Assembly: GCA_023266845.1 (NCBI GenBank) | Contig: JAHFPH010000014.1 | Location: forward strand, 1-41,006 | Source of the DNA: Rhodospirillaceae bacterium | GTDB lineage: Bacteria > Pseudomonadota > Alphaproteobacteria > JAEULC01 | DNA: 41,006 nt | Direction: 5' to 3' | Shown here: piece after piece, positions 7,950 to 16,578 of the stretch | Layout: each line of letters opens with the position of its first letter | Numbering within the stretch: position 1 is the first letter of the stretch | The notes under the pieces: model-generated | What the model saw: the letters and a program-made list of their open reading frames with translations, nothing else | Told to the model about the DNA's origin: nothing | Databases searched by the model: none | Made by a program: the position numbers and the translations under genes

Positions 7950-8007
7950 AGCCGCGTCGGGAAAGCCCTATGACGGGCCGTTTTGGCGCGGGGCGGGGGC
8001 GCCTCCC

Positions 8008-8029
8008 ATGAGCGACCGGACATGAGCGA
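8008..8029 (+). repeat. Duplicated ATGAGCGA at rfbB start; possible five-codon leader
   Basis: ATGAGCGA occurs twice, at 8008-8015 and 8022-8029, 14 bases apart. The first ATG opens a five-codon frame (MSDRT) whose TGA at 8023-8025 overlaps the rfbB start as ATGA. The second ATG is the rfbB start. This could be a translational coupling leader or simply a small duplication that moved the start codon. No strong Shine-Dalgarno is seen directly before either ATG. Confidence 0.4.
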
Positions 8030-9086
8030 TCCGCTGCTCGTCACCGGCGGGGCCGGTTTCATCGGCTGCAATTTCGCGCGCCGGCGCGTGGGCGCGGGCG
8101 ACGCCGTCGTCAACCTGGACAAGCTTACCTATGCGGGCAACCGCGACTCGCTCGGCGGACTGCCCGCTTCGCGGCACGTCTTCGTCCAGGGCGATATCGG
8201 CGACCGCCCGGCGGTGAAAAACCTGCTGGAACGGCACAAGCCGCGCGCGATCCTGCATCTGGCGGCGGAAAGCCATGTCGACCGGTCGATCGACAATTCG
8301 GCCGCCTTCGTGGCCACCAACGTATTGGGCACGCAGGCGCTGCTGGACGCGGCGCTGGACTATTGGCAAAAACTGTCCGAGCGGCGCCGAAAGGAGTTCC
8401 GCTTCGTCCACGTCTCGACCGACGAGGTGTTCGGTTCGCTGGGAACCGCCGGAAAATTCGACGAGGCCACGCGCTACGATCCGCGCTCGCCCTATGCCGC
8501 GTCCAAGGCGGGCAGCGACCATATCGCGCGCGCCTACGCGCACACCTATGGGCTTCCGGTGATCGTGACGAACTGCACGAACAATTACGGTCCCTACCAG
8601 TTTCCCGAAAAGCTGATTCCGACGCTGATCCTCAGCGCGCGCGAGGGCCGAACATTGCCGATCTACGGGCGGGGCGAGAACGTGCGTGATTGGCTTTACG
8701 TCGAGGATCACTGCGCGGCGCTGGAGCGGGCGCTGGAGGCGGGCAGGCCGGGCGAGACCTATTGCTTCGGCGGGCGGGCGGAGAAATCCAATCTGGAAAC
8801 CGCGCGCGCGGTGTGCGACGCGCTCGACCGGCTTGCGCCGCGCGCGGACAAGAAGAAGCACGAAAGCGCGATCGACTTCGTGCCCGACCGGCCGGGGCAC
8901 GACCTGCGCTACGCGATGGACATCGCCAAGGCCGAGCGCGAGCTGGGCTGGCGGCCCACGATCGCTTTCGCCGATGGCATCGAGCGCACCGTGCGCTGGT
9001 ATCTGGACAATGCGCCGTGGTGGCGGGCGATCAGCGCGCGCGGCTTCGCCGGCCGGCGGCTGGGCCTGGAACGGGCGGCGCGATGA
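8022..9086 (+). CDS. rfbB: dTDP-glucose 4,6-dehydratase
   Basis: A 354-residue extended SDR enzyme that converts dTDP-glucose to dTDP-4-keto-6-deoxyglucose. The NAD loop [13 protein letters not shown] is at residues 8-20, and [14 protein letters not shown] follows near 30. [13 protein letters not shown], the catalytic STDEVFG (Thr-Asp-Glu) near 136, [12 protein letters not shown] (Tyr/Lys pair) near 160, and [15 protein letters not shown] near 190 complete the family signature. The ATG at 8022 places the Rossmann loop at the usual distance; an in-frame upstream extension adds no conserved residues. It overlaps rfbA by four bases (ATGA). No rfbC or rfbD is in the window, so the final deoxysugar, whether rhamnose or an amino-deoxy sugar, is not determined. 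Confidence 0.95.
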   Translation: MSDPLLVTGGAGFIGCNFARRRVGAGDAVVNLDKLTYAGNRDSLGGLPASRHVFVQGDIGDRPAVKNLLERHKPRAILHLAAESHVDRSIDNSAAFVATNVLGTQALLDAALDYWQKLSERRRKEFRFVHVSTDEVFGSLGTAGKFDEATRYDPRSPYAASKAGSDHIARAYAHTYGLPVIVTNCTNNYGPYQFPEKLIPTLILSAREGRTLPIYGRGENVRDWLYVEDHCAALERALEAGRPGETYCFGGRAEKSNLETARAVCDALDRLAPRADKKKHESAIDFVPDRPGHDLRYAMDIAKAERELGWRPTIAFADGIERTVRWYLDNAPWWRAISARGFAGRRLGLERAAR

Positions 9087-9985
9087 GCGCGCGGGCGATC
9101 GCGGGCCGAAAGGGCATCGTGCTGGCCGGCGGCGCGGGCACGCGGCTCAATCCCATGACGCTGGCGGTCAGCAAGCAGATGCTGCCGGTCTACGACAAAC
9201 CGATGATTTATTATCCGCTGAGCGTGCTGATGCTCGCGGGCATCCGCGAGGCGCTGGTGATCTCGACGCCGCGCGACCTGCCGATGTTCCGCCAATTGCT
9301 GGGCGACGGATCGTGGCTGGGCATGCGCTTTTCCTATGCCGAGCAAAGCCAGCCGCGCGGCATCGCCGAGGCGCTGGTGATCGGCGGCAAATTCCTGAAG
9401 GGCGCGCCCTCGGCGCTGGTTCTCGGCGACAATCTGTTTTTCGGCCATGGGCTGGTGGAGATGCTGCGCGCGGCCGACGCGCGCAGGAAGGGCGCGACCG
9501 TCTTCGCCACGCGCGTGAAGGACCCCGAGCGCTTCGGCGTGGTCGAATTCGACAAAAAAGGCCGCGCGCTGTCGATCGAAGAGAAGCCCAAGCGTCCGCG
9601 CTCGCCCTATGCGGTCACCGGGCTTTATTTCTACGACGCCGACGCGCCGGCTTTGGCCCGCGGGCTCAAGCCTTCCGCGCGCAAGGAGCTGGAAATCACC
9701 GATCTCAACCGCCTGTATCTGGAGCGCGGGGCCCTGGCCGTGGCGCCGTTCGGGCGCGGCATCGCGTGGCTCGATTGCGGCACGCCCGCCGCGCTGCTGC
9801 AAGCCGCGCAATTCATCCAGACGATCGAGGAAAACCAGCAACTGATGATCGCGTGCCTAGAGGAAATCGCCTGGCGCCAGGGCTGGATTGCGGCGGCGAA
9901 GCTGAAACGCCTGGCCCTGCCGATGCGCAACAACGCCTATGGCGAATATCTCTTGCGCCTGATGCGCGAAGACCGGGACCGGTAG
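9083..9985 (+). CDS. rfbA: Glucose-1-phosphate thymidylyltransferase
   Basis: A 300-residue nucleotidyltransferase that makes dTDP-glucose from dTTP and glucose-1-phosphate, supplying RfbB. The signature [20 protein letters not shown] with the following [20 protein letters not shown] is complete, as are [31 protein letters not shown], and [13 protein letters not shown]. The family's [17 protein letters not shown] is near residue 230. The ATG at 9083 overlaps the rfbB stop by four bases, an arrangement that couples translation. The ten residues before the first beta strand are slightly longer than in E. coli RmlA but harmless. It is followed after six bases by manC. Confidence 0.95.
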   Translation: MSARAIAGRKGIVLAGGAGTRLNPMTLAVSKQMLPVYDKPMIYYPLSVLMLAGIREALVISTPRDLPMFRQLLGDGSWLGMRFSYAEQSQPRGIAEALVIGGKFLKGAPSALVLGDNLFFGHGLVEMLRAADARRKGATVFATRVKDPERFGVVEFDKKGRALSIEEKPKRPRSPYAVTGLYFYDADAPALARGLKPSARKELEITDLNRLYLERGALAVAPFGRGIAWLDCGTPAALLQAAQFIQTIEENQQLMIACLEEIAWRQGWIAAAKLKRLALPMRNNAYGEYLLRLMREDRDR

Positions 9986-9991
9986 CTGGGG

Positions 9992-11419
9992 ATGGCCGCG
10001 ATTCAACCCGTGATTCTGTCGGGCGGCAGCGGCACGCGGCTGTGGCCGGCCTCGCGCGAGCTGCATCCTAAGCAGTTCCTGAAACTGGTCTCGGACCGCA
10101 GCGTGCTGCAGGACACGGCGCTGCGCATCGCCGATCGCAAGCGCTTCGCGGCCCCCATCGTCATGGCGGCGGACGAGCACCGCTTCCTGGTCGCCGAGCA
10201 GTTGCGCGAAATCGGGGTCGTGGACGCCGAAATCGTGCTGGAGCCGGTGGCGCGCAACACCGCGCCGGCGATCGCCGCGGCAGCGTTGCTGGCTGCGGTG
10301 CGCGACCCGGGCACGGTGTTGCTGGTGCTGCCGTCGGATCACGCCATCGCCGACGCCACGGCGTTTCGCGCGGCCATCGCCGCGGCGGCCAAGGCGGCGC
10401 GGGCCGGGCATCTTTTGAGCCTCGGCATCAAGCCGCGTTCGCCGCATACCGAGTTCGGCTATATCAAGCGCGGACGCAAGCTTCCCGGCCTCGACGCCTA
10501 CGCGGTCGCGCGCTTCGTGGAAAAGCCGAACGTGCGAAGCGCCCGCGCCATGCTGGCGCGCGGCGGGTGGCTGTGGAACGGCGGCATTTTCGCCTTCACC
10601 GCGAAGCGCTTTCTGGAAGAGCTGGAAAAATTCGCGCCCGACATCCTGGCGGCGGCGCGCGCGGCGGTGGAAAAACGCGCGCGCGACCTTGAATTCACCC
10701 GGTTGGACGCGGACGCCTTCGCCAAGTCGCCGGCGCGATCGGTGGATTACGCCGTCATGGAGCGCACGTCGGCCGCCGCCGTGGTGCCGGCCGACATGGG
10801 CTGGAGCGATCTGGGCACGTGGGACGCGCTGTGGCGCGCATTGCCGCGCGACAAGCGCGGCAACGCGGTGTCGGGCGACGCGCTTTTGTCCGATGTGCGC
10901 GATTCCTATGTCAGCGCCGACGGCGCGCTGATCGCAGTGCTGGGGCTGAAGGACGTGGCGGTGATCGGCACGCGCGACGCAGTGCTGGTGGCGGGGCGCG
11001 ACCGTGCGGCCGAGGTCAAGGCCGTGGTGGAGCGCCTGAAATCCGCCAAGCGCGAGGAGCATCGCAGCCACGCCGAGGTGCGCCGGCCCTGGGGCAGCTA
11101 CCGGTCCATCGACATGGGTGGCGGTTTCCAGGTCAAGCGCATCGTGGTGAAGCCCGGCGCCGGACTGTCGCTGCAGATGCACCACAAGCGCGCCGAGCAT
11201 TGGGTGGTGGTGCGCGGCCGCGCGCGCGTGACGCGCGATGGCGAGGTATTCGACCTGGAGACTGGCCAGTCCACCTTCATTCCGCTGGGCGCGAAGCACA
11301 GGCTGGAGAATCCGGGCGCGGCGCCGCTGCATCTGATCGAGGTGCAGGTCGGCGACTACCTGGGCGAGGACGACATCGTGCGCTTCGACGACCGCTATGG
11401 GCGCGTGCAAAAGAAATAG
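9992..11419 (+). CDS. manC: Mannose-1-phosphate guanylyltransferase/mannose-6-phosphate isomerase
   Basis: A 475-residue bifunctional type II enzyme. The N-terminal GDP-mannose pyrophosphorylase domain (about 1-350) opens with PVILSGGSGTRLWPASRE followed by HPKQFL, and carries VLPSDHAI near 110, the substrate strand RFVEKPN near 173, and WNGGIFAF near 192. The C-terminal cupin domain (about 355-475) has RPWGSYRSID, VKRIVVKPGAGLSLQMHHKR, AEHWVVVRGRA and IPLGAKHRLENPG, the isomerase signature. It makes GDP-mannose from fructose-6-phosphate in combination with a phosphomannomutase not seen here. The gene follows rfbA by six bases and precedes the CysD-like gene by 26, so it belongs to the glycan operon. 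Confidence 0.95.
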   Translation: MAAIQPVILSGGSGTRLWPASRELHPKQFLKLVSDRSVLQDTALRIADRKRFAAPIVMAADEHRFLVAEQLREIGVVDAEIVLEPVARNTAPAIAAAALLAAVRDPGTVLLVLPSDHAIADATAFRAAIAAAAKAARAGHLLSLGIKPRSPHTEFGYIKRGRKLPGLDAYAVARFVEKPNVRSARAMLARGGWLWNGGIFAFTAKRFLEELEKFAPDILAAARAAVEKRARDLEFTRLDADAFAKSPARSVDYAVMERTSAAAVVPADMGWSDLGTWDALWRALPRDKRGNAVSGDALLSDVRDSYVSADGALIAVLGLKDVAVIGTRDAVLVAGRDRAAEVKAVVERLKSAKREEHRSHAEVRRPWGSYRSIDMGGGFQVKRIVVKPGAGLSLQMHHKRAEHWVVVRGRARVTRDGEVFDLETGQSTFIPLGAKHRLENPGAAPLHLIEVQVGDYLGEDDIVRFDDRYGRVQKK

Positions 11420-11445
11420 GGTATAAGGCGCGCCCGGAGAGCCGA

Positions 11446-12249
11446 ATGAAGCACCTGGATCATCTCGACGAACTGGAAGCGCGCAGCGTCTATATCCTGC
11501 GCGAGGCGTTCCACCACATAATGCCGCTTTCCATGCTGTGGTCGATCGGCAAGGATTCCGGCGTGCTGGCGTGGCTGGCGATGAAGGCGTTCTTCGGTCG
11601 CGTGCCGTTTCCGGCCATGCATCTGGACACCGACATGGAGTTCGACGAGGTCTATCGTTTCCGCGACCATATCGCGAGGGAGTGGAAGCTGGACCTGAAG
11701 ATCGCCAAATGCCCGCCGGTCGAGGAAACCGACGCGTCGCTGCCGCCGGCGGCGCGCGCCGCCGCGCGCAAGACGCTCGGCCTCGCCAAGGCGTTACGCG
11801 ATTTCAAGCTGAAAGGGATCATCGCCGGCATCCGCCGCGACGAGGAGCGGCTGCGCGCCAAGGAGCGCGTGTTCAGCCCCCGCGACACGACCGGGCAGTG
11901 GAATTTCCGCGAGCAGCCGCCGGAATTCTGGGACCAATTCAACACCGCGCCGCCCGAAGGCGCGCATCTGCGCATCCATCCGCTGCTGCATTGGACCGAG
12001 ATCGACGTCTGGCTCTATATCAAGCGCGAGGGCATTCCGGTGGTGCCGCTGTATTTCGCCAGGAACGGCGAGCGCTATCGCACGCTGGGCGAGAAGGACA
12101 TCACCTTCCCGATCAAAAGCAAGGCCCGGACCGTCGACCAGATCATCGCCGAGCTGCGCGCCACGACCGTGCCGGAGCGCGTGGGCCGCGCGATGGACCA
12201 CGAGAACGAGGACAGCTTCGAGCGCCTGCGCGCGGCGGGGTATATGTAG
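11446..12249 (+). CDS. CysD-like PAPS reductase/ATP sulfurylase small-subunit family protein
   Basis: A 267-residue N-type PP-loop protein. It follows CysD closely: LEARSVYILREAF at the start, the PP-loop WSIGKDSGVLAWL near residue 30, FPAMHLDTDMEFDEVYRFRD near 47-70, GIRRDEERLRAKERVFS near 130, and IHPLLHWTEIDVWLYIKREGIP near 180. It ends with TTVPERVGRAMD...ERLRAAGYM, like CysD. Canonical CysD (about 300 residues) works with the GTPase CysN to make adenylyl sulfate. No CysN is adjacent, and a stretch before the FRTLG-like segment is shorter than in E. coli. It sits 26 bases after manC. It may supply activated sulfate for polysaccharide sulfation or pair with a distant CysN; both are inference. 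Confidence 0.8.
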   Translation: MKHLDHLDELEARSVYILREAFHHIMPLSMLWSIGKDSGVLAWLAMKAFFGRVPFPAMHLDTDMEFDEVYRFRDHIAREWKLDLKIAKCPPVEETDASLPPAARAAARKTLGLAKALRDFKLKGIIAGIRRDEERLRAKERVFSPRDTTGQWNFREQPPEFWDQFNTAPPEGAHLRIHPLLHWTEIDVWLYIKREGIPVVPLYFARNGERYRTLGEKDITFPIKSKARTVDQIIAELRATTVPERVGRAMDHENEDSFERLRAAGYM

Positions 12250-12271
12250 GGCGGGGCGGCCGGGGCGCGGG

Positions 12272-14272
12272 CTAAACGTCCAGGTCCTTCGCCAGCTTCG
12301 CGTTTTTCTGGATGAATTCCAGGCGCAGCTCGGGCTTGCGGCCCATCAGCGCTTCCACCAGGCGCTCGGTCGAGCGCATCTCGGCGCGGTCGCTTTCTTT
12401 CTTGCGGTTGGGCAGCACCACGCGCCACAGGTTGCGCTGGGTCGGGTCCATCGTGGTGTCTTTCAGCTGGATCGCCGGCATTTCGCCCAGGCCCTTGAAG
12501 CGGCTGATCTCGACCTTGCCGCGCCCGTTCAATTCCTTCTTCATCAGCTCGTCCTTGTGCTTGTCGTCGCGCGCATAGACCACCTTGCCGCCCTGGTTCA
12601 GGCGATAGAGCGGCGGCTGCGCCAGGTACAGATGCCCATGCTCGATCATCCCGCGCATTTCGCGGTAGAAGAAGGTCATCAGCAGCGAAGCGATATGCGC
12701 GCCGTCCACGTCGGCGTCGGTCATGATGATGATTTTCTCGTAGCGCAGCTTGGTGTCGTCGTAGTCGCTGCCGATGCCGCAGCCCAGCGCCTGGATCAGG
12801 TCGGTGATCTCTTGGTTGGCGCGCATCTTGTCGACCGTGGCCGAGGCCACGTTCAGAATCTTGCCGCGCAACGGCAGCACCGCCTGGGTGTTGCGCAGGC
12901 GCGCCTGCTTGGCCGAGCCGCCGGCGCTGTCGCCCTCGACCAGGAACAGCTCGGTGCCCTCGGCCGAACTCGCGGTGCAATCCGCGAGCTTGCCGGGCAG
13001 GCGCAGCTTGCGCGTGGCTGTTTTGCGCGCAAAATCGCGCTCCTGGCGCTTGCGCAGCCGATCCTCGGCGCGCTGGATGGCGCGGTCCAAAAGATCGGTC
13101 GAGGCGTCCTTGTCCTCGTTCAGCCAGTGGTCGAAATGGTCTTTCAGCACCTGGTCGACCATGCGGCCGGCCTCGACCGAGGCAAGCCTCTCCTTGGTCT
13201 GGCCCTGGAATTGCGGGTCCTTGATGAACAGCGACAGCATGATCGCGGCGCCGCCGATCACGTCGTCGCTGGTAATCTGCGCGGCGCGGCGGTTGCCCAC
13301 CAGTTCGCCATAGGCGCGCAAGGACCGCGCCAAGCCGGCGCGCAAGCCCTGCTCGTGCGTGCCGCCTTCGGGCGTCGGGATCGTGTTGCAATACGTGTTC
13401 TCGAATCCGTCCTCGTCGACCGGCCAGGCGATCGCCCATTCCACCTTGCCGGCGCCATCGGGCATGGCGGCCTGGCCGACGAACGGCTTCGGCGTCAGCG
13501 TGTCGCGGCCCTTGAGCGTGGCGTCGATATAGTCGGTGAGGCCCCCGGGGAAATGCAGCGTGGCCGCGGCCGGGGTTTCGTCGCCCTTGCCGATCAGCGA
13601 CTTGTCGCAAGCCCAGCGGATCTCGACGCCGCGGAACAGATACGCCTTGGACCGCGCCATGCGGTAAAGCCGCTCGGGCTGGAAGCGCGCCGACTTGCCG
13701 AAAATCTCGGGATCGGGATGGAAGGTGACGGTGGTGCCGCGCCGGTTCGTCACCGGCCCTTTGTTCAACAGCTTGGTCGTGGGCTTGCCGCGCGCGTAGC
13801 TTTGGGTCCACAGGCGCTTGTCGCGCGCCACCTCGACCGTCAGCTTGTCGCTGAGCGCGTTGACCACCGACACGCCCACGCCGTGCAGCCCGCCCGAGGT
13901 CGTGTACACCTTGCCGGAGAATTTGCCGCCGGAATGCAGCATGGTCATGATGACCTGCAGCGCCGATTGGCTTTTGAACTTAGGATGCGGATCGACCGGA
14001 ATGCCGCGTCCGTTGTCGCACACGGTCACCGACATGTCCTTGGCCAGCTCGACCTCGATGCGCGTGGCGTGGCCGGCCACGGCTTCGTCCATCGCGTTGT
14101 CCAGCACCTCGGCGGCCAGGTGGTGCATAGCGCGCTCGTCGGTGCCGCCGATATACATGCCGGGGCGCCGGCGGACGGGCTCGAGCCCCTCCAGCACCTC
14201 GATATCCTTGGCGGAATACTCGCCGTTGGACTGCGACGGGCGCTTGCGTGCCGTGGCGAACAAGTCCTTCAT
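12272..14272 (-). CDS. parE: DNA topoisomerase IV subunit B
   Basis: A 666-residue type II topoisomerase ATPase subunit. The GHKL ATPase domain has VLDNAMDEAVAGHA, VCDNGRGIPVDPHP and TSGGLHGVGVSVVNALSD. The transducer domain follows, then the TOPRIM domain with VEGDSAGGSAKQAR and IIMTDADVDGAHIASLLMTF, and the C-terminal QLKDTTMDPTQRNLWRV. QSALQVIMTMLHSGGKF and the short insert-free C-terminus separate ParE from GyrB. The start at 14272 (MKDLFATARKR) is chosen over an in-frame position 40 codons upstream because the extra residues are unlike any ParE. With ParC it decatenates chromosomes after replication. It converges on the CysD-like gene with 22 bases between, and no clear terminator is visible there. 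Confidence 0.94.
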   Translation of the reverse strand: MKDLFATARKRPSQSNGEYSAKDIEVLEGLEPVRRRPGMYIGGTDERAMHHLAAEVLDNAMDEAVAGHATRIEVELAKDMSVTVCDNGRGIPVDPHPKFKSQSALQVIMTMLHSGGKFSGKVYTTSGGLHGVGVSVVNALSDKLTVEVARDKRLWTQSYARGKPTTKLLNKGPVTNRRGTTVTFHPDPEIFGKSARFQPERLYRMARSKAYLFRGVEIRWACDKSLIGKGDETPAAATLHFPGGLTDYIDATLKGRDTLTPKPFVGQAAMPDGAGKVEWAIAWPVDEDGFENTYCNTIPTPEGGTHEQGLRAGLARSLRAYGELVGNRRAAQITSDDVIGGAAIMLSLFIKDPQFQGQTKERLASVEAGRMVDQVLKDHFDHWLNEDKDASTDLLDRAIQRAEDRLRKRQERDFARKTATRKLRLPGKLADCTASSAEGTELFLVEGDSAGGSAKQARLRNTQAVLPLRGKILNVASATVDKMRANQEITDLIQALGCGIGSDYDDTKLRYEKIIIMTDADVDGAHIASLLMTFFYREMRGMIEHGHLYLAQPPLYRLNQGGKVVYARDDKHKDELMKKELNGRGKVEISRFKGLGEMPAIQLKDTTMDPTQRNLWRVVLPNRKKESDRAEMRSTERLVEALMGRKPELRLEFIQKNAKLAKDLDV

Positions 14273-14391
14273 GGCCGAAGGATTATAGGGGGAGAGGGTG
14301 CTCTGGCAAGCGATACCCCCAAGGGCTATGGGTAAACCCCTGGAAAGCCCACGAAATCTGGTATAAACCGCCTGGAGCCAGGGAACACACA

Positions 14392-14799
14392 ATGGCCGAC
14401 ACGTCAGGGCAGGCGAAGACCGCGGCGGAGCCGAGGGGCGAGCTGGTGATCCGCACGCTCGCCATGCCGGCCGACACCAATCCGAACGGCGATATTTTCG
14501 GCGGCTGGGTGCTGGGGCAGATGGACATCGCCGGCGGCACGTTCTGCGCCGGCCGGGCCAGGGGCCGCGTGGCCACCGTGGGGGTGGAGTCGATGAGCTT
14601 TCACCATCCGGTGCGCGTGGGCGACGTGCTGTGCTGCTATGTGGAATTGCTTCGCGTCGGGCGCAGTTCGATGACCACCAACATCGAGGCCTGGGTGCTG
14701 CGCCGCTCGAGCGGCGAGCGGGTGCGCGTGACCGAGGGGCGCTTCAGCTATGTCGCCATCGACGACAACGGCCGGCCGCGCCCGGTGCCGGCGCAATGA
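14392..14799 (+). CDS. Acyl-CoA thioesterase, YciA-type hotdog protein
   Basis: A 135-residue hotdog-fold thioesterase. The signature MPADTNPNGDIFGGWVLGQM near residues 24-43, with the catalytic aspartate at the hotdog helix (D45 in MDIAGG), matches E. coli YciA and BACH-type acyl-CoA hydrolases. The core continues with ATVGVESMSFHHPVRVGDVL and VTEGRFSYVAID. It hydrolyses acyl-CoA to free acid and CoA in the cytoplasm. The ATG at 14392 is preceded by a GTATAAA-like element (14361-14367) that could be a -10 box, though no matching -35 is convincing. It diverges from parE and overlaps the following methyltransferase by four bases (ATGA). Confidence 0.88.
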   Translation: MADTSGQAKTAAEPRGELVIRTLAMPADTNPNGDIFGGWVLGQMDIAGGTFCAGRARGRVATVGVESMSFHHPVRVGDVLCCYVELLRVGRSSMTTNIEAWVLRRSSGERVRVTEGRFSYVAIDDNGRPRPVPAQ

Positions 14800-15482
14800 C
14801 CCTGCCCGGGCCGAACGACTGGGCGGATTGGTTCCGCGGCAAGGAATTCTCGCAGGATTGGACCTCGCCGCATTTTCCGGTCTGGTCCGAGGTGCTGGCG
14901 CCTTTGCGCGAGCGGCCCTGCGAGTTGCTGGAGATCGGCTCGTGGGAGGGCCGCTCGGCGGTGTTCTTCCTCGAATTCCTGCCGCTTAGCCGCATCACCT
15001 GCATCGACACGTTCGGCGGCAGCCCCGAGCACTTCGCCAACGCCGAGTGGCGCGCGAGCGTGCCGAAGATCGAGCGGCGCTTCGACGCCAATCTTGCGGG
15101 CTATCATGGGCGCTTCGAGAAAATCCGCGCGCGCTCGGCCACGGGGCTGGATTCGCTGCTCGTGTCGCACCGCACGTTCGACGTGATCTATGTCGACGGC
15201 AGTCACCGGCGCGACGATGTGTTGATCGACACGCTCTCGTCCTGGCAGATGCTGAAACCCGGCGGCACCATGATCTGGGACGATTACGGCGGCGGCAAGA
15301 ACCTGCCGGATGTCGAGCGCGCGAAGCCCGCGGTCGATATGTTCCTGGAAATGTACGCCGGCGACTTCACGTTGGTGCGCAAGCATTACCAGATGATCGT
15401 CCGCAAGACGCCCGGCGACCGCAAACCCACCTGGTTGCGGTGGCAGGTCCACCGGCTGGGCCGCCGGCTGGGGCGTTTTTAG
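14796..15482 (+). CDS. Class I SAM-dependent methyltransferase (Methyltransf_24-like)
   Basis: A 228-residue Rossmann methyltransferase. Motif I is LLEIGSWEGRSAVFFLEFLP near residue 46, followed by CIDTFGGSPEHF (the acidic residue at the end of strand 2), then DVIYVDGSHRRDDVLIDTLS near 130 and LKPGGTMIWDDYGGG near 152. The substrate is not evident. This subfamily is common near glycosyltransferases, where it may methylate sugars. The ATG at 14796 overlaps the thioesterase stop by four bases. Its last four bases overlap the end of the convergent GT17 gene. The C-terminal RWQVHRLGRRLGRF tail is basic. Confidence 0.83.
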   Translation: MTLPGPNDWADWFRGKEFSQDWTSPHFPVWSEVLAPLRERPCELLEIGSWEGRSAVFFLEFLPLSRITCIDTFGGSPEHFANAEWRASVPKIERRFDANLAGYHGRFEKIRARSATGLDSLLVSHRTFDVIYVDGSHRRDDVLIDTLSSWQMLKPGGTMIWDDYGGGKNLPDVERAKPAVDMFLEMYAGDFTLVRKHYQMIVRKTPGDRKPTWLRWQVHRLGRRLGRF

Positions 15483-16390
15483 TCTCGCGTCAGGCGCGGC
15501 CCGATCCGTTTTTGGAAGCTGCGGCGAAGTTTGCGCCAAAAACGACCTGGGCCGCGATGCCGCGCGGTTACCGCGGAAACCTCGCCCGCGAACGGCACGC
15601 CTGGAGGTGACAGCAAGTCCTCGCGCGCGGCGAACCAGTCGCGCAGCACCTGATGTCCGCGCTCGTAACCCGTGACGCGGCCATAGGTGAGGGAACGGGA
15701 GAAAACATCCTCGCCGCGCGCGATGCGCTGCCGGATTCGTTCGCGGTCTCGGTATTCAGGCAGGTTCACTTCGGTGTGGACAAAACGCTGGACCTTTTCG
15801 ATCACGGTGTCGACGCCGCCGAGATAGCTGTAGTGCCAGCCGCCGTCCGGTACTTTGACCACGCGCCTTTGCAGGCGCTTGGGGTCGGTGCGTATGTCCT
15901 GCAGGCTGGACGCGCGCGCCACCGCGCCGCTGACCGCCTTGGTGCCGACCCAGAACGGGTCGGAGGTGCAGAGGTAGTCGCCGTAGAAATAGAACATCAG
16001 TTGCGTGAAGGCGCGGATACCGTCGCGCGGATGGTTCGCAGCACCCGCCACAAGCGCGGGATTGGGGATTTCGTCGGTGTCGGAAACCATGACCACGTCG
16101 TCGTCGGCCGCGTCGGCGAAGCCCCGCTTCAGTTCGATGCGCTGCAGGTTCTCGCGCTCCCAATTGTCCTTGCAGCCCGCGAACACCCTGGGCGGCATCC
16201 TTAGAAACCGGATCTTCGGCATCGCCCAGGCATGGCGCTTTTCGTCGAAGCGGATGGTCTTGGGCTGGCCGACATGCGTCAGTTCGGACTCGCCGATCAC
16301 GAACCAGTCCACCACGTCCCATAGCAGGCGCAGCCGCAGGTCGAGTATCCTCTCGCCGTCATAGGGGAAGCAGTCATAGACTTTCGGCAT
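15479..16390 (-). CDS. Glycosyltransferase family 17-like protein
   Basis: A 303-residue protein matching the GT17 family, named for eukaryotic beta-1,4-N-acetylglucosaminyltransferase III. The start MPKVYDCFPYDGERILDLRL matches the family opening (V-x-D-x-F-x-x-x-x-E-x-x-x-L-x-x-R). FVIGESELTHVG, ENLQRIELKRG and the metal-binding VSDTDEIPNP near residue 104 follow, then GGWHYSYLGG near 190. An in-frame extension to 16477 adds 29 residues without family character, so the start at 16390 is preferred. The acceptor is unknown; a surface glycan or glycolipid is the likeliest target in a bacterium. It is soluble with a basic tail. It diverges from the Sel1 gene. Confidence 0.85.
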   Translation of the reverse strand: MPKVYDCFPYDGERILDLRLRLLWDVVDWFVIGESELTHVGQPKTIRFDEKRHAWAMPKIRFLRMPPRVFAGCKDNWERENLQRIELKRGFADAADDDVVMVSDTDEIPNPALVAGAANHPRDGIRAFTQLMFYFYGDYLCTSDPFWVGTKAVSGAVARASSLQDIRTDPKRLQRRVVKVPDGGWHYSYLGGVDTVIEKVQRFVHTEVNLPEYRDRERIRQRIARGEDVFSRSLTYGRVTGYERGHQVLRDWFAAREDLLSPPGVPFAGEVSAVTARHRGPGRFWRKLRRSFQKRIGPRLTRD

Positions 16391-16578
16391 CGATTTCCCC
16401 GGATGGGCGCGGCCGCGCCGAAAAAAACCTTGCGGCGGTCTTTGATACGCTTTTCCGCCATATTTCAAGTATGACATCGGAACGGGGCGAATTCATCGGC
16501 CGCCGCAGGCAACCCTTGCCTTCCGGTGGCCGTTGGACTTACGAATCCGGTCCCATGGAACGACGGAGCTTCAGCCCG

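Noticed and set aside
12557..14335. 592-codon open frame on the plus strand
   Set aside because: It is the complement of parE with low-complexity composition and no motifs.
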